Shown here: piece by piece, positions 17,586 through 27,128 of the stretch | Position numbering within the stretch: position 1 is the stretch's first letter | Layout of the letters: every line of letters starts with the position of its first letter | Notes under the pieces: generated by a model | Seen by the model: only the letters and a program-made list of their open reading frames with translations | What the model was told of the DNA's origin: nothing | Databases searched by the model: none | Position numbers and translations under genes: made by a program | Source of the DNA: Acetatifactor sp. | GTDB taxonomy: Bacteria > Bacillota > Clostridia > Lachnospirales > Lachnospiraceae | Direction: 5' to 3' | DNA: 62,751 bases | NCBI GenBank assembly: GCA_024695935.1 | Contig: JAILHH010000002.1 | Span: forward strand, 1 to 62,751

Positions 17586-17627
17586 TAAAAAGTAGAAGGC
17601 CCCGGAAAGCGGAATCCGGGGTCTTTT
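17586..17627 (-). terminator. Terminator after the transglutaminase-like gene
   Basis: CCCCGGA (17600-17606) pairs with TCCGGGG (17615-17621). AAAAG and CTTTT ends extend the symmetry, so it could act in both directions. It closes the minus-strand cluster that ends at 17650. Confidence 0.7.
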
Positions 17628-17649
17628 ACTATGTATTTTTATATGTTTT

Positions 17650-19359
17650 TTAATAAGTATAAACATTATGATAGATCCTGGTATATCCTCCGCCCAGTCT
17701 CTCAAGCTGAAGTCCGATGGATAAGTGATCCTTACCCAGTTCTTTTAATGCATCATTTACAAATCCCGCTTCAAAACTTCTATCCGAATAAGCCTTTTCC
17801 ACGCTGCTCCACAGTGACTCGGGAATTACCACGGCAAATGTCACCTCTCCGCTTCCCGCAGCCACAAGCTTTTCATAGCAGTCTTTGTAATAATCTTCCA
17901 TGGTCTTTACCACTTCGGCCTCAGTTATCTTGTACTGTTTAAGGACTGAAGGATCAAGTTTTGAATCCTCCACACCGTTTCCGTTTACGGCAACCTTTTC
18001 CTCTCCCGGCTTACGATCGTTATCCAGAGTGATGGGCTGTGAGGGATTGGGGTTAATGATGCCTTCCAGTTCATCAAGAGCGGTTCTTGTGGCATCCTCT
18101 AACTCTTCCAGAGCCTTTTCATAATCCTCATCCGCATTTTCGTCCGTGGTATCTTCACCGTTTTCGGCAGATGTCTGATCGGATATTTCACTGTCTTTAT
18201 TTTCCGTATTTTTATTGCCCGTATAAAGTGAATTGTTGCAGGGAGGCAGATTTACCGAAAGCCCTGTCCTCACATGAGTCGATGCATATTCCGCATCGGA
18301 TTTGTTGTAATAATCATAGGCAATATTCTCAGTGCCGGTATCATCCCATGTCACATCCACATTTACGAAAATACCGTCGATGCAGATGATGTTCCACGCA
18401 TGATTTTCTCCTGAATATCCCGTGCAATAATAGCAGGGCACATCCATCTCCATCATGATATACTGGAAAGCCCTGGCATATCCCGCACACACTCCGGAAC
18501 CGTTTACAAGGGTGGAATATGCGCTCTGATTATAATTTGCCGCAGCTGAGTAAGAAGCCCTTTGCACCAGAGCATCATGGACATATTTTTCCTTGCTGGC
18601 TGCATCTGAAAAAGTGCTTGCCACACTTAATATGGACTGAGCCGCATCTTCAAAGACCTGTTTTGCGTGGTCCAGATCGTTTACAAGGGAATTGTATTTT
18701 AATATGATCTCAACGCACTCTCCCGTGCTTATGTATTTTGCGGAATATGTTGTATCCAGATAAAAGAGCTCGGGATGATCATTATAAACCGCCTCAAAAA
18801 CAGTCTTGACCTGGGATACATTCATGGAAACCGCAGGGGCAAATGAGGAATTTAACTCCAGGGCATTTGCATATATCTGTCTGTAAAGAGTCTGTCCGTC
18901 CTCGGAGAGCATCTCATAAAAAGGATACATTGCCACATCAAAGCTGTACTCCTCACCGGTGCTTCCCGTTGACAGAGAACTCTCCAGCTTCTTTGCGTCA
19001 TCATCGGATATCTCTTCCCTTGCTTCCTCGATGGATTCGAGACCGCTCATTCCCACCTTGTCTTCGGGGGCAGAAACCTTTCCCGCATCCGGAGCCACAT
19101 AACCGTTTCCGCCGTTTACAATATCGGGGATCCCGGTGTTTCCCGAATCGGCATCGTTTGTAAGTGTGCCTCCCACAGCATCACTTACCACATTTCCAAG
19201 GTCCTCCTCGGATATCTTATCCGACAGATTAAGCAGATCCGTCACCTTGTTGCCTAGCTTTACCGAGAGATCGGGATTTACGGCACAGGCCACCACCAGC
19301 GCACAGATAAGCGCAAATATGAACATTATGAACTTCATTATGCCCTTAATAAATTTCAC
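17650..19359 (-). CDS. Membrane-anchored transglutaminase-like protein
   Basis: A 569-residue protein. The N-terminus MKFIKGIMKFIMFIFALICA is a membrane segment or signal, followed by a low-complexity acidic linker to about residue 130. The transglutaminase-like domain has Cys291 (NGSGVCAGYARAFQY), His320 (GENHAWNI) and Asp335 (VNVDVTWDD), a complete triad. A second acidic spacer (about 380-430) precedes a C-terminal region that ends TRIYHNVYTY. The start is GTG with AAAGGAG upstream. It is 33 bases from the pectate-lyase-fold gene and probably co-transcribed with it. The substrate is unknown. Confidence 0.78.
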   Translation of the reverse strand: MKFIKGIMKFIMFIFALICALVVACAVNPDLSVKLGNKVTDLLNLSDKISEEDLGNVVSDAVGGTLTNDADSGNTGIPDIVNGGNGYVAPDAGKVSAPEDKVGMSGLESIEEAREEISDDDAKKLESSLSTGSTGEEYSFDVAMYPFYEMLSEDGQTLYRQIYANALELNSSFAPAVSMNVSQVKTVFEAVYNDHPELFYLDTTYSAKYISTGECVEIILKYNSLVNDLDHAKQVFEDAAQSILSVASTFSDAASKEKYVHDALVQRASYSAAANYNQSAYSTLVNGSGVCAGYARAFQYIMMEMDVPCYYCTGYSGENHAWNIICIDGIFVNVDVTWDDTGTENIAYDYYNKSDAEYASTHVRTGLSVNLPPCNNSLYTGNKNTENKDSEISDQTSAENGEDTTDENADEDYEKALEELEDATRTALDELEGIINPNPSQPITLDNDRKPGEEKVAVNGNGVEDSKLDPSVLKQYKITEAEVVKTMEDYYKDCYEKLVAAGSGEVTFAVVIPESLWSSVEKAYSDRSFEAGFVNDALKELGKDHLSIGLQLERLGGGYTRIYHNVYTY

Positions 19360-19392
19360 TTAATACTCTCCTTTAGTCATGTTCAATAATGA

Positions 19393-22314
19393 TCAAACAT
19401 AGATGGCATGTCTGCCGATGATATAGAATTCTTTGCCTCTTCCGGCCAGAGAATAAGCATCATCGGGAACTGCATGCTCCGTAACCTTTTTGTCATTTAC
19501 AAATCCGTAGAGTTTATCTTCGACTGTCCATACGACACCCTTTTCTCCGACCCAGGCGCCGTACTGACCTCTGTATGCTATCTCCGTCTTTCCGTAAAGC
19601 GAGCCGCCCTCGCCCACATTATAGACAAAGGTACGCCTCATGGCATCATCCGTGACAATTCCTTTTTTGCCGGGGATAAAGGTGTCAAGCTTCAGGCTCC
19701 TTGCAAGGTCTATGGTTCCCTCCAAAAATGTCACACCGTCAGGACATCTGTAATATTCCTTTACCTCCCTGTCGATGATTTCGTCAAAATATCCGGGATA
19801 ATCCAATTCTCCGGGTCTGATAACAGGAGAATTTGCCGGACAAACCACCTCTTCTTTTTTAAGAGCCCACATACAGTTATAGGGATCCTTTACATTTATG
19901 GCATAGGCCTGCTCGCCCCTCTTAAAGAACCAGCTGAACACGGGATGGTAATTTTTAAAGTCAAAGACGTTTCTGCTCTCGCCCTTTTTGTGATTGATAA
20001 GTCCCGAATAGTCAACTCCTACTATCAGATTTCCGGCCCTGTCAAAGGCAAGTGCCGAAGGGATAAAATGAATATCATAAACAGGCTTATATATTTTTCT
20101 CTCTTTCAAATATACAAAGATCTTCTTTGAGAGCTTATCGCACCAGTAGAGATTTCCCTTTTCATCCACCACTGCGCCCTGTGCAAAATCAAAGCCGTCC
20201 GCTATCTTTGTAAAGCCCGTGCTTTCCTTTTGATATTTCTTTGGGTCTTTTTTTCCGGTTATGGCAAGGTATGCATAGTCTGAAGATTTTGCCACAAAGC
20301 CCGTGTTCTTATCCTCCAGGGTCTTTGTGAAGGTATACTGCATCTGGGCCTTGTTCTGAATATTTCTGAATACAATATTCGAGGAATCCCAGACCAGAAT
20401 TCCCTGTTCAAAGGACTTGTATACAGCCACAACTCTGAACAGATAATAATTTACGACCTCAATATTTCTGCAATCCACTATTTCCATGGGAAGGCACTCC
20501 AAACCTTCCGCCTTTTCCTCTTCCGTCTGAAGACCATATATATTGAAATTGGCCACGTTGTGAAGCTTTATCTCATGACGCACATGGTGCTCTAAGGAAA
20601 TCTGATACATTCTGCTCTTGCAGGAAGTATTGGTGATGGCAATTCCTGCCTCCGCATAAGGTGAAGCCGACCAAATATCCTTGAAGGTTCCGCCGCCTCC
20701 GTCCGTTATCCACAGGCTTGCATACTGAAAATCCCATACTCTGTCGGGATCAAAATCACCGGTCCTTGTGGGATTATATATCTCCGCAAATGGATTCCTG
20801 CCGTCGCGATACATTATTCCGTGACCGCCCATGAATTTCACATCGTTAAGGTATGAGCCCTGTCCGGCTCTCCATCTGAGGCCGCAGGCTTTCGGGTTTT
20901 TGCCGGCGGTATCAATACCTATGCCGTTTACGATGACACGGCTGCCGTTTATGGTATCCACCACAGGCTTGGGAACTCCAAAGCCTTCAAAGGCTTCCTC
21001 ATCATCCTCTATCACGATCTGAGTCGTTACGGGAGATAAACCGATCAAAACCGTATTTGCACAAAGGCACACTGTATCCCTTACCTTGTAAATACCCTGG
21101 GGTAAAAATACCACCTTCTCTGATGCGATGGCTTTATTAAGAGCAATTGTGTCATCGGTCTTTCCGTCACCCACTGCACCGTATTCTTTTACGGATACCC
21201 ACTCATCCATATCCGGGAGCTCCGGTATATCAGATTTTAATTCGATCTGATCGGCCAGACTCCTGTCACCCTTAAAGGCTCTAAAGAGCTTTTCTTCCTT
21301 AAATACCGCATTCTCAGCAAGATCCGAGCACATATAACCTGAAATATACTTTTCGATCACGGTGTTTCCGGTCAGATTAAGACTTGTATTTAAATCCGCT
21401 CTGTAGATCAGAGTATTGCAGTCAACACAGAGAACATTCTTTAGATTGGTCTGCTGAACCACATTTTTGCTCTCATATGAAGTGATGACCTTATCGGATA
21501 TATTAGCAAAAATACAATCCTCCAGATAAAGCTTCTCCCAGGTATTCTTTACATACAGGTCAAAAGCTCTGGGAGTGTCTAAAATCCTTAATCTGAATCC
21601 CGTAAATCCCGTAGTGGTGGTAAGGATCGCCGTATCGCTCTGACCCTTAAATACAGAGTCAAGCAGCACAAAAGGCCATCCCGGAGAAGTCATTCTGCAG
21701 ATGAGACCGTACTTTCCGCCCTCTACAGTCAGATCCTCCATCTCATTTCCCACATCATACATTGCTGCAAGTCCGGTTCCCAAATTGAAATGACAATGAT
21801 TGATAAATCCGTGCTGGGCAAAATGGGCTCTCACACATACAGCCCTCTCGTGATTTCCGTTTATCTTGAAATCAATATTTGAAAGAGCACTGTAAAAAGT
21901 ACCCGCGTTGGCATCCCTTGTATCTGCCTTGTCCATATCCCTGTCACCGATAAACCAAAGCATATAATTGGCTCCGGGATATCCCCGAAAATAAAATTCA
22001 GACCCTACTGCTTCGCTGTCAGCATCAAAAAACGGAGCATTCTCCGGAATATAAAAAACGGGTCTTCTCTCGCCGTAGCCTATAAGCCTGACTGAAGGCG
22101 GTATCTTTACAGTCTTTGCGATGGGGTATTCTCCCTCGGGGATATAGATATTTCCATAGCACTGCTCATTTACAAGGCGCTTTATTGCCCCCTGCAAAAT
22201 ATCGCTTACATCCTCTTTTTCCGTCAACAGTTCCGGAAAGTTTTCCGGGGTAAAGAAAAGCCCCAATTCATCATCGAATTTTTTCTTATATACCGATTTT
22301 CTGCCGGTCCACAT
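19393..22314 (-). CDS. Large pectate-lyase-fold (right-handed beta-helix) protein
   Basis: A 973-residue protein with two beta-helix segments. The first opens with NEQCYGNIYIPEGEYPIAKT. The second opens near residue 380 with VKEYGAVGDGKTDDTIALNKAI, the signature of Pectate_lyase_3/rhamnogalacturonase-type folds. The last ~250 residues look like a propeller of short repeats (DGFDFAQGAVVDEKGNLYW; ALAFDRAGNLIVGVDYSG). No signal peptide is visible, so it may act inside the cell on imported oligosaccharides or be misassigned as an enzyme. An AGGAGG ribosome site is present. It lies 48 bases after potD on the same strand. Confidence 0.75.
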   Translation of the reverse strand: MWTGRKSVYKKKFDDELGLFFTPENFPELLTEKEDVSDILQGAIKRLVNEQCYGNIYIPEGEYPIAKTVKIPPSVRLIGYGERRPVFYIPENAPFFDADSEAVGSEFYFRGYPGANYMLWFIGDRDMDKADTRDANAGTFYSALSNIDFKINGNHERAVCVRAHFAQHGFINHCHFNLGTGLAAMYDVGNEMEDLTVEGGKYGLICRMTSPGWPFVLLDSVFKGQSDTAILTTTTGFTGFRLRILDTPRAFDLYVKNTWEKLYLEDCIFANISDKVITSYESKNVVQQTNLKNVLCVDCNTLIYRADLNTSLNLTGNTVIEKYISGYMCSDLAENAVFKEEKLFRAFKGDRSLADQIELKSDIPELPDMDEWVSVKEYGAVGDGKTDDTIALNKAIASEKVVFLPQGIYKVRDTVCLCANTVLIGLSPVTTQIVIEDDEEAFEGFGVPKPVVDTINGSRVIVNGIGIDTAGKNPKACGLRWRAGQGSYLNDVKFMGGHGIMYRDGRNPFAEIYNPTRTGDFDPDRVWDFQYASLWITDGGGGTFKDIWSASPYAEAGIAITNTSCKSRMYQISLEHHVRHEIKLHNVANFNIYGLQTEEEKAEGLECLPMEIVDCRNIEVVNYYLFRVVAVYKSFEQGILVWDSSNIVFRNIQNKAQMQYTFTKTLEDKNTGFVAKSSDYAYLAITGKKDPKKYQKESTGFTKIADGFDFAQGAVVDEKGNLYWCDKLSKKIFVYLKERKIYKPVYDIHFIPSALAFDRAGNLIVGVDYSGLINHKKGESRNVFDFKNYHPVFSWFFKRGEQAYAINVKDPYNCMWALKKEEVVCPANSPVIRPGELDYPGYFDEIIDREVKEYYRCPDGVTFLEGTIDLARSLKLDTFIPGKKGIVTDDAMRRTFVYNVGEGGSLYGKTEIAYRGQYGAWVGEKGVVWTVEDKLYGFVNDKKVTEHAVPDDAYSLAGRGKEFYIIGRHAIYV

Positions 22315-22362
22315 AAGTTTAACCTCCTGCGATCCTAAATGTCGGATCTGATAATCGTAACC

Positions 22363-23883
22363 CTATTTCTGTTTTTTGTTTATGATAAGAACAAATATAA
22401 CTCCGACTATTATTATACCACCAAAAACGAAAGCCCACACGGGAATATCCTTTAAATTAAAACATCTCACATTGATCCACATCTGATTTGCCTTAACCGC
22501 GGTTTCCTCATCAAAACATTTCATGATGGCACTTCTGTTTATCACTTCCTCCGAGGGGTACTGGGCGCCAAGCTGCCTGTCTAGCTGCTCTGTGGGAACA
22601 CAGAGGACATAATCCTCACTGCCCTCATCCTCAGTAAAGAAATATGACAGATCATAATATGACACATCCTCCTCATCTTCCTCTGCGCCGAAAGCCCAGT
22701 CGATGTAATCGGGGATGATGTTACTCTCACCTCCGGATATTACTGAAGTATAACCGATGTAATACATATTTCTGACTGCATTTTCAGGCATGGAGAGAAA
22801 ATTTACAAAAGCCTCTGCGGCATGCTGTTTTTCCCTGTCATCACCAATGCCTGCCTTTAACATGGTCCAGGCGTCAAAATACAGATTCGTGGCCTCCATG
22901 GGAGCCTGAAAAGCAAGATAACAATCATCCTCCTCGGCCTGATCCATGGCATATACCGCATCTCCCGACCACTGCATATTTGCAACGACTTTTCCCGTGA
23001 TCATATCCGCCTTACCGGAATCGGTCTCAAAGGAATATACATTATTTCCGGCTTCCTTTAAAAAGGCCAGAGCACTGGCAAAAGTCTCATCGGACACATC
23101 GTTCATTTCTTCAAAAAGACGCTCATGATAATCATCGGAATTTACAAAAGCTTCCGATGTCAAAAGATCGCTTTTTATGGCACCCACAGCGCCGAAAAGG
23201 GAATCTCTCACATTGTCTTTTATGGTGATCTGCCTCTTGTAATCCGAGTCTGTCATGAATTTCCAGCTGGAAACCTCCTCCTTTGACACCACCTCCGGAT
23301 TATAGAGAAAACCTGTGACACCCCACATATATCCTGCGGCATATCTGTTCCACTTTTCGCCATTTATCTCATTTTCTTCAAAAGCCTTTTTGATAAAAGG
23401 GCTGACACCCTTTGCGTAGTAGTTTTCCTCCACGGACTCATCAAAAAACTCATCCGAATAAGGAACTAACTTTCCCTCCGTCATCAGCTTCATGAACATA
23501 TATTCCGAAGGGCATACCAGGTCGTACACATCACCGATGGTGAGCATATTGTACAGCTCCTCGTTGGTACCAAAACAGCTGTATTCCACATTGACTCTTT
23601 TTCCATAGGTCTCAAAATACCATTCGGTAAAATCATCCACCAGAGAATTATCTCCGATGATATCGGCATCCGGAAGCTCTATCAGTTCATCTTCATCCCA
23701 GTCGCCCTCGTCAATGTACTCTTCCCAGCTGCAGACACGAAGAGTCACCACATCATCACTGCTCTTTGCATTAGCCTTATCAGGTACAAAAAGCACGGAT
23801 GAAACAAAGCCAATAGCCATTACAGCAGCCAGGGCCCGCTTTATATTTTTATATAATCCAAAACAACAAAATATCTTTCTCAT
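22363..23883 (-). CDS. potD: Spermidine/putrescine-binding protein PotD, C-terminally anchored
   Basis: A 506-residue solute-binding protein for the polyamine ABC transporter. The signal sequence covers residues about 15-38 (LAAVMAIGFVSSVLFVPDKA). The PotD fold follows (TLRVCSWEEYIDEGDW; PSEYMFMKLMTEGKLVPYS; YMWGVTGFLYNPEVV). Instead of a lipobox it ends in a hydrophobic helix, IPVWAFVFGGIIIVGVIFVL, then INKKQK, suggesting a C-terminal membrane anchor. Its ATG overlaps the potC stop (ATGA). An upstream in-frame extension to 23988 is rejected because it lies inside potC. Confidence 0.9.
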   Translation of the reverse strand: MRKIFCCFGLYKNIKRALAAVMAIGFVSSVLFVPDKANAKSSDDVVTLRVCSWEEYIDEGDWDEDELIELPDADIIGDNSLVDDFTEWYFETYGKRVNVEYSCFGTNEELYNMLTIGDVYDLVCPSEYMFMKLMTEGKLVPYSDEFFDESVEENYYAKGVSPFIKKAFEENEINGEKWNRYAAGYMWGVTGFLYNPEVVSKEEVSSWKFMTDSDYKRQITIKDNVRDSLFGAVGAIKSDLLTSEAFVNSDDYHERLFEEMNDVSDETFASALAFLKEAGNNVYSFETDSGKADMITGKVVANMQWSGDAVYAMDQAEEDDCYLAFQAPMEATNLYFDAWTMLKAGIGDDREKQHAAEAFVNFLSMPENAVRNMYYIGYTSVISGGESNIIPDYIDWAFGAEEDEEDVSYYDLSYFFTEDEGSEDYVLCVPTEQLDRQLGAQYPSEEVINRSAIMKCFDEETAVKANQMWINVRCFNLKDIPVWAFVFGGIIIVGVIFVLIINKKQK

Positions 23884-24701
23884 ACCCTTGCCTTTTCTCC
23901 TGCTGACGCATCCTTTTTGCCATTTACAAAATTCATGCAAAATACGATCAAAAATACCAGCACAAAGATAATGGTTGACAGCGCCCAAAGAGCTGTCTTT
24001 ATCTCGGTCTGGGAACCCTTTGTGGCATTTACCACATAGGTTGAAATAGTATCAAAGGTAGCAGGCTTTGTATAAGTCGCCACGAAATAGTCATCAAGAG
24101 AAAGTGTAACTGCAAGTCCGAATCCCGAGATGATACCGGATAATATCTGAGGGATCACCACTCTGGACAGTGCCACGGCAGGGCTTGCACCAAGGTCCAT
24201 GGCAGCCTCGTAGATACTCGGATCAAGCTGCTTTAACTTTGGCATAACTGACAGATATACAAAGGGTGCAGACAATATCACGTGTCCTGCGATAAGAGGA
24301 ATGTATGAATCCTTGTTGATGCCAAATACTATGACTAACAAAATACATGTTGAAAAACCGGTAACCACATCCGCATTTACAACGGGGATCTGATTTACGG
24401 TAGAGATAAATCCCGAGGCGCCTTTTTTGGAATAAAACGAACCGATGGCTCCAAAGGTGCCAAGGATTGTTGCGATAACAGCGCTTACAAGGGCAAGCAT
24501 CACCGACCCGAATATCATCTCCGCAAGCTCCGGTGTCGTAAACAGAGTCACATAATTTTGAACCGAAAAACTGCCCCTCTGACCGATGGTGGTAGCATCA
24601 GTGAAACTGTACACCGCAAGTATCAATATAGGTGCATATACAAATAAAAGGGCTATTATCACAAATGAAGTTCTGACTATTTTTTTGTTTAAACTGCTCA
24701 C
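23880..24701 (-). CDS. potC: Polyamine ABC transporter permease PotC
   Basis: A 273-residue inner-membrane permease with six hydrophobic segments. The EAA loop that docks the ATPase is YEAAMDLGASPAVALSRVVIPQI. It forms the channel with PotB. It overlaps potB by 4 bases at its start and potD by 4 bases at its end. Confidence 0.93.
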   Translation of the reverse strand: MSSLNKKIVRTSFVIIALLFVYAPILILAVYSFTDATTIGQRGSFSVQNYVTLFTTPELAEMIFGSVMLALVSAVIATILGTFGAIGSFYSKKGASGFISTVNQIPVVNADVVTGFSTCILLVIVFGINKDSYIPLIAGHVILSAPFVYLSVMPKLKQLDPSIYEAAMDLGASPAVALSRVVIPQILSGIISGFGLAVTLSLDDYFVATYTKPATFDTISTYVVNATKGSQTEIKTALWALSTIIFVLVFLIVFCMNFVNGKKDASAGEKARV

Positions 24702-25507
24702 AGAAGGGCACCTCCTCTCGCATTTGCATCCTCCGCATCACCGTTTGATAAAAGGGTAAAGACGCATATGATAAGAAGAAGTACCAAAGCTATCATGGAT
24801 CCGTTATGCCAGTCATAAGCCGAGAAATAACTTCCTATCAGGCTTCCCATGATATAAGTACTGTTATAGAGCATATCAAGTACCACATAATTGGTCATGG
24901 CCGGCAAAAACACCATGGACACACCACTGACGATGCCGGGCAGACTAAGAGGCAAAGTGATCTTTAAAAATGCGGTCATATCCTTTGCACCCAGATCCTT
25001 TGCGGCTTCGAGCAGACTCCTGTCAAGCTTAGTAAGTGTGGTATAAATGGGCAGGATCATAAACGGCAGGAAATCATAACTCATTCCTATCACGGAATTA
25101 AGGAAAGGATAAAAAGCCAGATTTCCTTCGATGGCATTTAAAATCTCCTTCATGGCCGTGATCCTCAATGTAAAGTTGATCCACATGGGCATTACAAAGA
25201 TCATCACTATGACACTCTTAAACTTCCACTTGGAGGAAGCCAGAAAATATGCGGTGGGATAAGCTATCAAAAGGCAGACCGCAGTTGTGGCAAAAGCCAG
25301 TGCAAAACTGTAAAACAGAGTGCCTAAAGTATTCGTATCCGTAAAGAAATTAAGGAAATTGGAAAGCGTAAATCTGCCTGTGGAATCCGTCAATGCATAA
25401 AAACCGATCACCAAAAGCGGCAATATTACAAATATTATCAAAAACAGGCTGTACGGGATCGCCAGCTGTTTTCTGGAAAATGTGGTCTTCAATTCAAGAT
25501 ACCTCAC
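24698..25507 (-). CDS. potB: Polyamine ABC transporter permease PotB
   Basis: A 269-residue permease with six membrane segments and the EAA loop LLEAAKDLGAKDMTAFLKITLP. The N-terminus MRYLELKTTFSRKQLAIPYS is cytoplasmic. It lies 5 bases after potA and overlaps potC, consistent with one transcript. Confidence 0.93.
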   Translation of the reverse strand: MRYLELKTTFSRKQLAIPYSLFLIIFVILPLLVIGFYALTDSTGRFTLSNFLNFFTDTNTLGTLFYSFALAFATTAVCLLIAYPTAYFLASSKWKFKSVIVMIFVMPMWINFTLRITAMKEILNAIEGNLAFYPFLNSVIGMSYDFLPFMILPIYTTLTKLDRSLLEAAKDLGAKDMTAFLKITLPLSLPGIVSGVSMVFLPAMTNYVVLDMLYNSTYIMGSLIGSYFSAYDWHNGSMIALVLLLIICVFTLLSNGDAEDANARGGALL

Positions 25508-25512
25508 AAAAA

Positions 25513-26955
25513 TTATTTTTTCAGTTCAAAGTGAAGCTTGTCCTCCGGAAGGATAAGTCCCACCTGGTCCTCAAGGTTCCACAGATATTCATCATCCACG
25601 ATGATATCGTGACCTTCCTCGGTTCTCACCACATAACTGTAATGATCGCCCTTGTAAATAAGATTTATGATCTGGCCGTCGATAAGACCCTCATCTCTGT
25701 CATCAGTCATGTCGATATCGCCGGGTTCGATGGATGCGATAACCTTTAAAGAATCAGGTTCAACAACTTCACCCCTCTGGTTTACCAGCACTTCTTCCTC
25801 CATGCGTGAGCCGGGGATCAGCTTTGTGAGATCGCAGTGGATGGTCTCACCGTTAAACTCCAGATTGTACCATTTGTCCACCGTACACTCAAAAGTGGTG
25901 GTATTTTTTTCAGCTATCATAATATGTATTCCGTCGGGATCGAGTTTTATTCCCACAGGATCTCCCACGGCAGGAGTCTTTGTGGACTGGATCACGATCT
26001 CGTTTTTGCCGCACTCAACGGTGATCTCGTAGTGGATCCCCTTGAAAGTAACGGAAGTTACAACGCCTGAGACCGTTCCCTCTCCCACCTTTGTGAGTAT
26101 TACATCCTCGGGGCGGACTACCACATCCACAACAGTTCCCACATTCACTTCATCAACGCATTCAAATTCACCGCCGCAGAAACGAACCTTTTTTTCTCCC
26201 GTCATGATGCCTCTGAAAATATTGCTGTCGCCGATAAAGTCTGCAACAAAAGCATTCTGAGGCTCATTGTAAATATCTTCCGGGGTACCGATCTGCTGAG
26301 TCTTTCCCTCGCTCATTACCACGATCTTGTCAGACATGGTGAGGGCTTCCTCCTGATCGTGAGTTACATATATAAAGGTGATGCCGAGGCGCTCATGCAT
26401 ATTTTTAAGCTCTATCTGCATCTCCTTTCTCATCTTTAAGTCAAGAGCTCCCAAGGGCTCGTCAAGAAGGAGTATCTCGGGCTCGTTTACCAAAGCTCTC
26501 GCAATGCCGACACGCTGTTGCTGACCGCCGGAAAGAGTGGAGACACGCCTGTTCTCGAATCCTTCCAGATCCACCATCTCCAATACTTCCTTAACCTTTT
26601 TTTCGATGACATCCTTTGGAAGCTTCTTTAATTTCAGTCCAAAAGCGATATTTTCAAATATATTCATATGCGGAAAAAGGGCATAACGCTGGAAAACAGT
26701 GTTGATGGGCCTTTTGTTTGCAGGCACCTTCGTGATATCCTCTCCGTCCAAAAGTATCTGACCGCTGGTAGGCATATCAAATCCGGCGATCATTCTGAGG
26801 GTAGTTGTCTTTCCGCAGCCTGAGGGACCCAGGAAAGTCACAAACTCTCCCCTCTTTATCTCCAGATTAAAATTATCCACGGCGATGAATCCGTTGTCAT
26901 CAAAACGCCTGGTAATGCCTCTAAGTTCGATTATATTTTCTGTTTTTCCCTGCAT
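25513..26955 (-). CDS. potA: Polyamine ABC transporter ATP-binding protein PotA, long form
   Basis: The ATPase of the polyamine importer. Walker A GPSGCGKTT, Q-loop, signature LSGGQQQRVGIARAL, Walker B EILLLDEPLGAL and the switch His (YVTHDQEEAL) are intact. Using the ATG at 26953-26955 (AAAGGG upstream) the protein has 480 residues, about 100 more than common PotA proteins. The extra C-terminal part follows the first TOBE-like region and appears to hold a second one (GQIINLIYKGDHYSYVVRTE). An upstream in-frame ATG adds 16 doubtful residues. It heads potABCD. Confidence 0.92.
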   Translation of the reverse strand: MQGKTENIIELRGITRRFDDNGFIAVDNFNLEIKRGEFVTFLGPSGCGKTTTLRMIAGFDMPTSGQILLDGEDITKVPANKRPINTVFQRYALFPHMNIFENIAFGLKLKKLPKDVIEKKVKEVLEMVDLEGFENRRVSTLSGGQQQRVGIARALVNEPEILLLDEPLGALDLKMRKEMQIELKNMHERLGITFIYVTHDQEEALTMSDKIVVMSEGKTQQIGTPEDIYNEPQNAFVADFIGDSNIFRGIMTGEKKVRFCGGEFECVDEVNVGTVVDVVVRPEDVILTKVGEGTVSGVVTSVTFKGIHYEITVECGKNEIVIQSTKTPAVGDPVGIKLDPDGIHIMIAEKNTTTFECTVDKWYNLEFNGETIHCDLTKLIPGSRMEEEVLVNQRGEVVEPDSLKVIASIEPGDIDMTDDRDEGLIDGQIINLIYKGDHYSYVVRTEEGHDIIVDDEYLWNLEDQVGLILPEDKLHFELKK

Positions 26956-27090
26956 AAAATACGCCCTTTCAAATTCCTGTATTTCACATACGCTCCGCTT
27001 CAAAAATATGTCACATTAAAGCATTGATACATACCGCTTAATTTTATAATTTTTTACCGCAAAACGCAATGACTTAAAGCCCATGAATAC

Positions 27091-27123
27091 AAAAAACCCG
27101 GATCCTTTTTGGGGGATCCGGGG
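27091..27123 (-). terminator. Terminator after the hybrid histidine kinase gene
   Basis: CCCGGATCC (27097-27105) pairs with GGATCCGGG (27114-27122). On the minus strand the stem is followed by TTTTTTG. It lies 6 bases past the kinase stop and ahead of potA. Confidence 0.85.
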
Positions 27124-27128
27124 AAATC

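Noticed and set aside
23884-23988. N-terminal extension of PotD
   Set aside because: The added 35 residues are encoded inside potC in another frame; the ATG overlapping the potC stop gives a proper signal sequence.
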